A program made the translations under genes and the position numbers. Of a DNA stretch of 64,000 nt, positions 61,321 through 64,000 are shown in pieces. The DNA is from Micromonospora siamensis (lineage in GTDB: Bacteria > Actinomycetota > Actinomycetes > Mycobacteriales > Micromonosporaceae): NCBI RefSeq assembly GCF_900090305.1, contig NZ_LT607751.1:3720001-3784000 (forward strand), given 5' to 3'. Below the pieces are notes generated by a model. That model did no database searches. It had not been told where the DNA came from and was given only the letters and a program-made list of their open reading frames with translations. The first letter of the stretch is position 1. Each line of letters begins with the position of its first letter.

Positions 61321-61662
61321 ATGCAGGCCCTCTCCCCCAGCGCACCCCCGGTGGCCCTCCTGGCCCGCCCGGGGCGTCCCGCCGTGGTGGCGCGGACCCT
61401 GGCCGAGCTGGCCGGTCCCACCGGCGGCGTGGTGGAGCTGCCGGTACGCCTGATGTGGAGCAGCGAGCGCACGTTCGACCTGGGCGACCCGGACGACCTG
61501 CTCTGGATGTACGAGAACGTGCTGCGCGAGACCACCCGCGCCGACGACCTGCGGCAGTTGGTCAACGGGCGGCTGCTGGGGCGGGTGTGGCCGATGCTCA
61601 ACCTGCCCCGGGGCGTACGCCAGGCGTGGGAGCGCGAGCACCCGGGCCTGCGGGCGGCGTGA
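61321..61662 (+). CDS. Partner protein of an AbiEii-type nucleotidyltransferase
   Basis: 113 aa: an N-terminal stretch (MQALSPSAPPVALLARPGRPAVVARTLAELAGP), then a conserved-looking part (ELPVRLMWSSERTFDLGDPDDLLWMYENVLRETTRADDLRQLVNGRLLGRVWPMLNLPRGVRQAWEREHPGL). No family known to me. I use ATG 61321, with TACCCT (61309-61314) six bases upstream; GTG 61222 with GGAGG two bases away is a weaker alternative. Its stop overlaps the next start as GTGA. In such pairs the first gene is often the antitoxin or a fold partner. Confidence 0.65.
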   Translation: MQALSPSAPPVALLARPGRPAVVARTLAELAGPTGGVVELPVRLMWSSERTFDLGDPDDLLWMYENVLRETTRADDLRQLVNGRLLGRVWPMLNLPRGVRQAWEREHPGLRAA

Positions 61663-62318
61663 GCACACCTCACCTGCACGGGTTCTACCGCGACGTGGCC
61701 CGGGTGGCGCTGTCGGCGGCCGGGCGGCACCGGTTCGTCCTCGGCGGCGGGGTGGCGTGGGCGGCGCACGGGCTGGTGACCCGGCCGACCGAGGACGTCG
61801 ACCTCTTCGCCGACGTGGAGGGGGCGGCCGCGGCGGCCGCCAGCGACGTGCGTACGGCGCTGGAGCGGGCCGGCTTCGAGGTGACCGCCGCCGACCCGGA
61901 CAGTGAGCTGGGTGAGCTGTTCGCCGGTTTCGACCGGGACGTGCGGGACTTCGTCGTCACCCGGGACGGCCGGCAGATCCGGCTGAGCCTGGCCCGCCTC
62001 GACCGGTACCGCAGCCCGGTGGTGATGGACCTGGGCCCGGTGATGGACGTCCGCGACCTGATCGCCAACAAGACCGCGGCGCTGGTCAACCGGCGCGAGG
62101 TGCGCGACTACATCGACGTCGCCGCGGCACTGGACCAGTACGACGTGGCGGAGCTGCTGGAGCTGGCCCGGCAGGTCGACCCCGCGCTCGACCCGGACGA
62201 CGTCCGGGAGGCCGGCCGCTACCTGGACCGGGTGCCGGACCGCCGGTTCGCCCGGTACGGGCTGGACGCGCCACAGGTGGCGAGGCTGCGGCAGCGGTTG
62301 GCGGGCTGGCCCCGCTGA
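61659..62318 (+). CDS. Nucleotidyltransferase, AbiEii/AbiGii-toxin-like
   Basis: 219 aa. The nucleotidyltransferase motif is GGGVAWAAHGLVTRPTEDVDLFAD (about residues 29-52) with the metal pair D-x-D, then DLIANKTAALVNRREVRDYIDVAAALDQYDVAEL, the C-terminal part found in AbiEii-like proteins. Some of these transfer nucleotides to tRNA and act as toxins; others are housekeeping. GTG 61659 overlaps the preceding stop. The pair is isolated from prophage or other defence genes. Confidence 0.78.
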   Translation: MSTPHLHGFYRDVARVALSAAGRHRFVLGGGVAWAAHGLVTRPTEDVDLFADVEGAAAAAASDVRTALERAGFEVTAADPDSELGELFAGFDRDVRDFVVTRDGRQIRLSLARLDRYRSPVVMDLGPVMDVRDLIANKTAALVNRREVRDYIDVAAALDQYDVAELLELARQVDPALDPDDVREAGRYLDRVPDRRFARYGLDAPQVARLRQRLAGWPR

Positions 62319-62473
62319 CCGAGCGCGCCAGGTAGCCAGGGTGTTACACGCAGGTGCCGTGATGCGGCGGTGAAGTGAAACACCGCGCACGGCTGTGGCA
62401 GGAGGGACACCTGCTGTTCTATGGTGCGCAACGGCGCTCCTAGAGGCGCTTTACCCCCATGGAAAGGCACGGC

Positions 62474-64000
<1,527 letters not shown>

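Overview
This is a very GC-rich actinobacterial chromosome segment, most likely from Micromonosporaceae (Micromonospora or a close relative). The evidence is: GC-rich codons throughout; a dif site matching the actinobacterial consensus; mycothiol-era enzymes such as a maleylpyruvate isomerase-fold protein; and a block at 36.7-42.9 kb with the same gene order as M. tuberculosis Rv1822-Rv1830, with gcvP (the Rv1832 counterpart) a few kilobases further on. I see no transposase, CRISPR array, rRNA or plasmid origin. The only tRNA is tRNA-Sec.

Layout. 0-9.7 kb: acyltransferase plsC, cytochrome bd oxidase (cydAB) behind BlaI/MecI-like palindromes, two divergent MarR regulators sharing a tandem operator, an Eis-like acetyltransferase, hydrolases, a peroxiredoxin, a patatin and an SDR. 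9.7-17.6 kb: an OFA-type MFS transporter with a 42-aa partner, then what I read as the terminus: a chromosomal dif site (11948-11975) between a CoaD-like gene and a NadR-like P-loop gene, followed by a tyrosine recombinase whose start codon lies in a large palindrome. Next come a ZTP riboswitch with folD, a deleted esterase pseudogene, a phosphodiesterase-like enzyme, a TSUP exporter and a nitroreductase/HxlR pair. Strand composition flips close to dif (C-rich before, G-rich after). 17.6-28.4 kb: an acetyltransferase, an ECF sigma factor, peptide deformylase, a TetR/ABC drug exporter, a prolyl aminopeptidase, tandem AraC paralogues, pabB and a DUF5999-like gene. 28.4-43 kb: gcvP with a glycine riboswitch, a sirtuin, a bacterial nitric oxide synthase coupled to a globin-reductase and a coiled-coil protein, then the conserved regulator/glycine/division block (two MerR, bifunctional nuclease, garA, gcvH, two DUF881, small basic protein, pgsA2). 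43-50 kb: regulators, a GAF-PP2C phosphatase, a universal stress protein, small conserved genes, LysR/aldo-keto reductase. 50.3-59.2 kb: a complete selenoprotein unit on the minus strand: formate dehydrogenase alpha subunit with an in-frame UGA and SECIS, its Fe-S and membrane subunits, tRNA-Sec, selA and selB; selD is not in the window. 59.2-64 kb: structured non-coding DNA, a secreted lysozyme-like protein, a roughly 90-bp triple repeat, an AbiEii-type nucleotidyltransferase pair, and the start of a Tat-exported 5'-nucleotidase.

How it fits together. Several units are self-contained: electron input (formate dehydrogenase) with its own selenocysteine machinery; one-carbon/glycine metabolism under two riboswitches (ZTP for folD, glycine for gcvP) with gcvH and garA nearby; and NO production beside a globin-reductase. 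Many genes appear to be transcribed leaderless, with a TANNNT -10 box ending six bases before the start codon.
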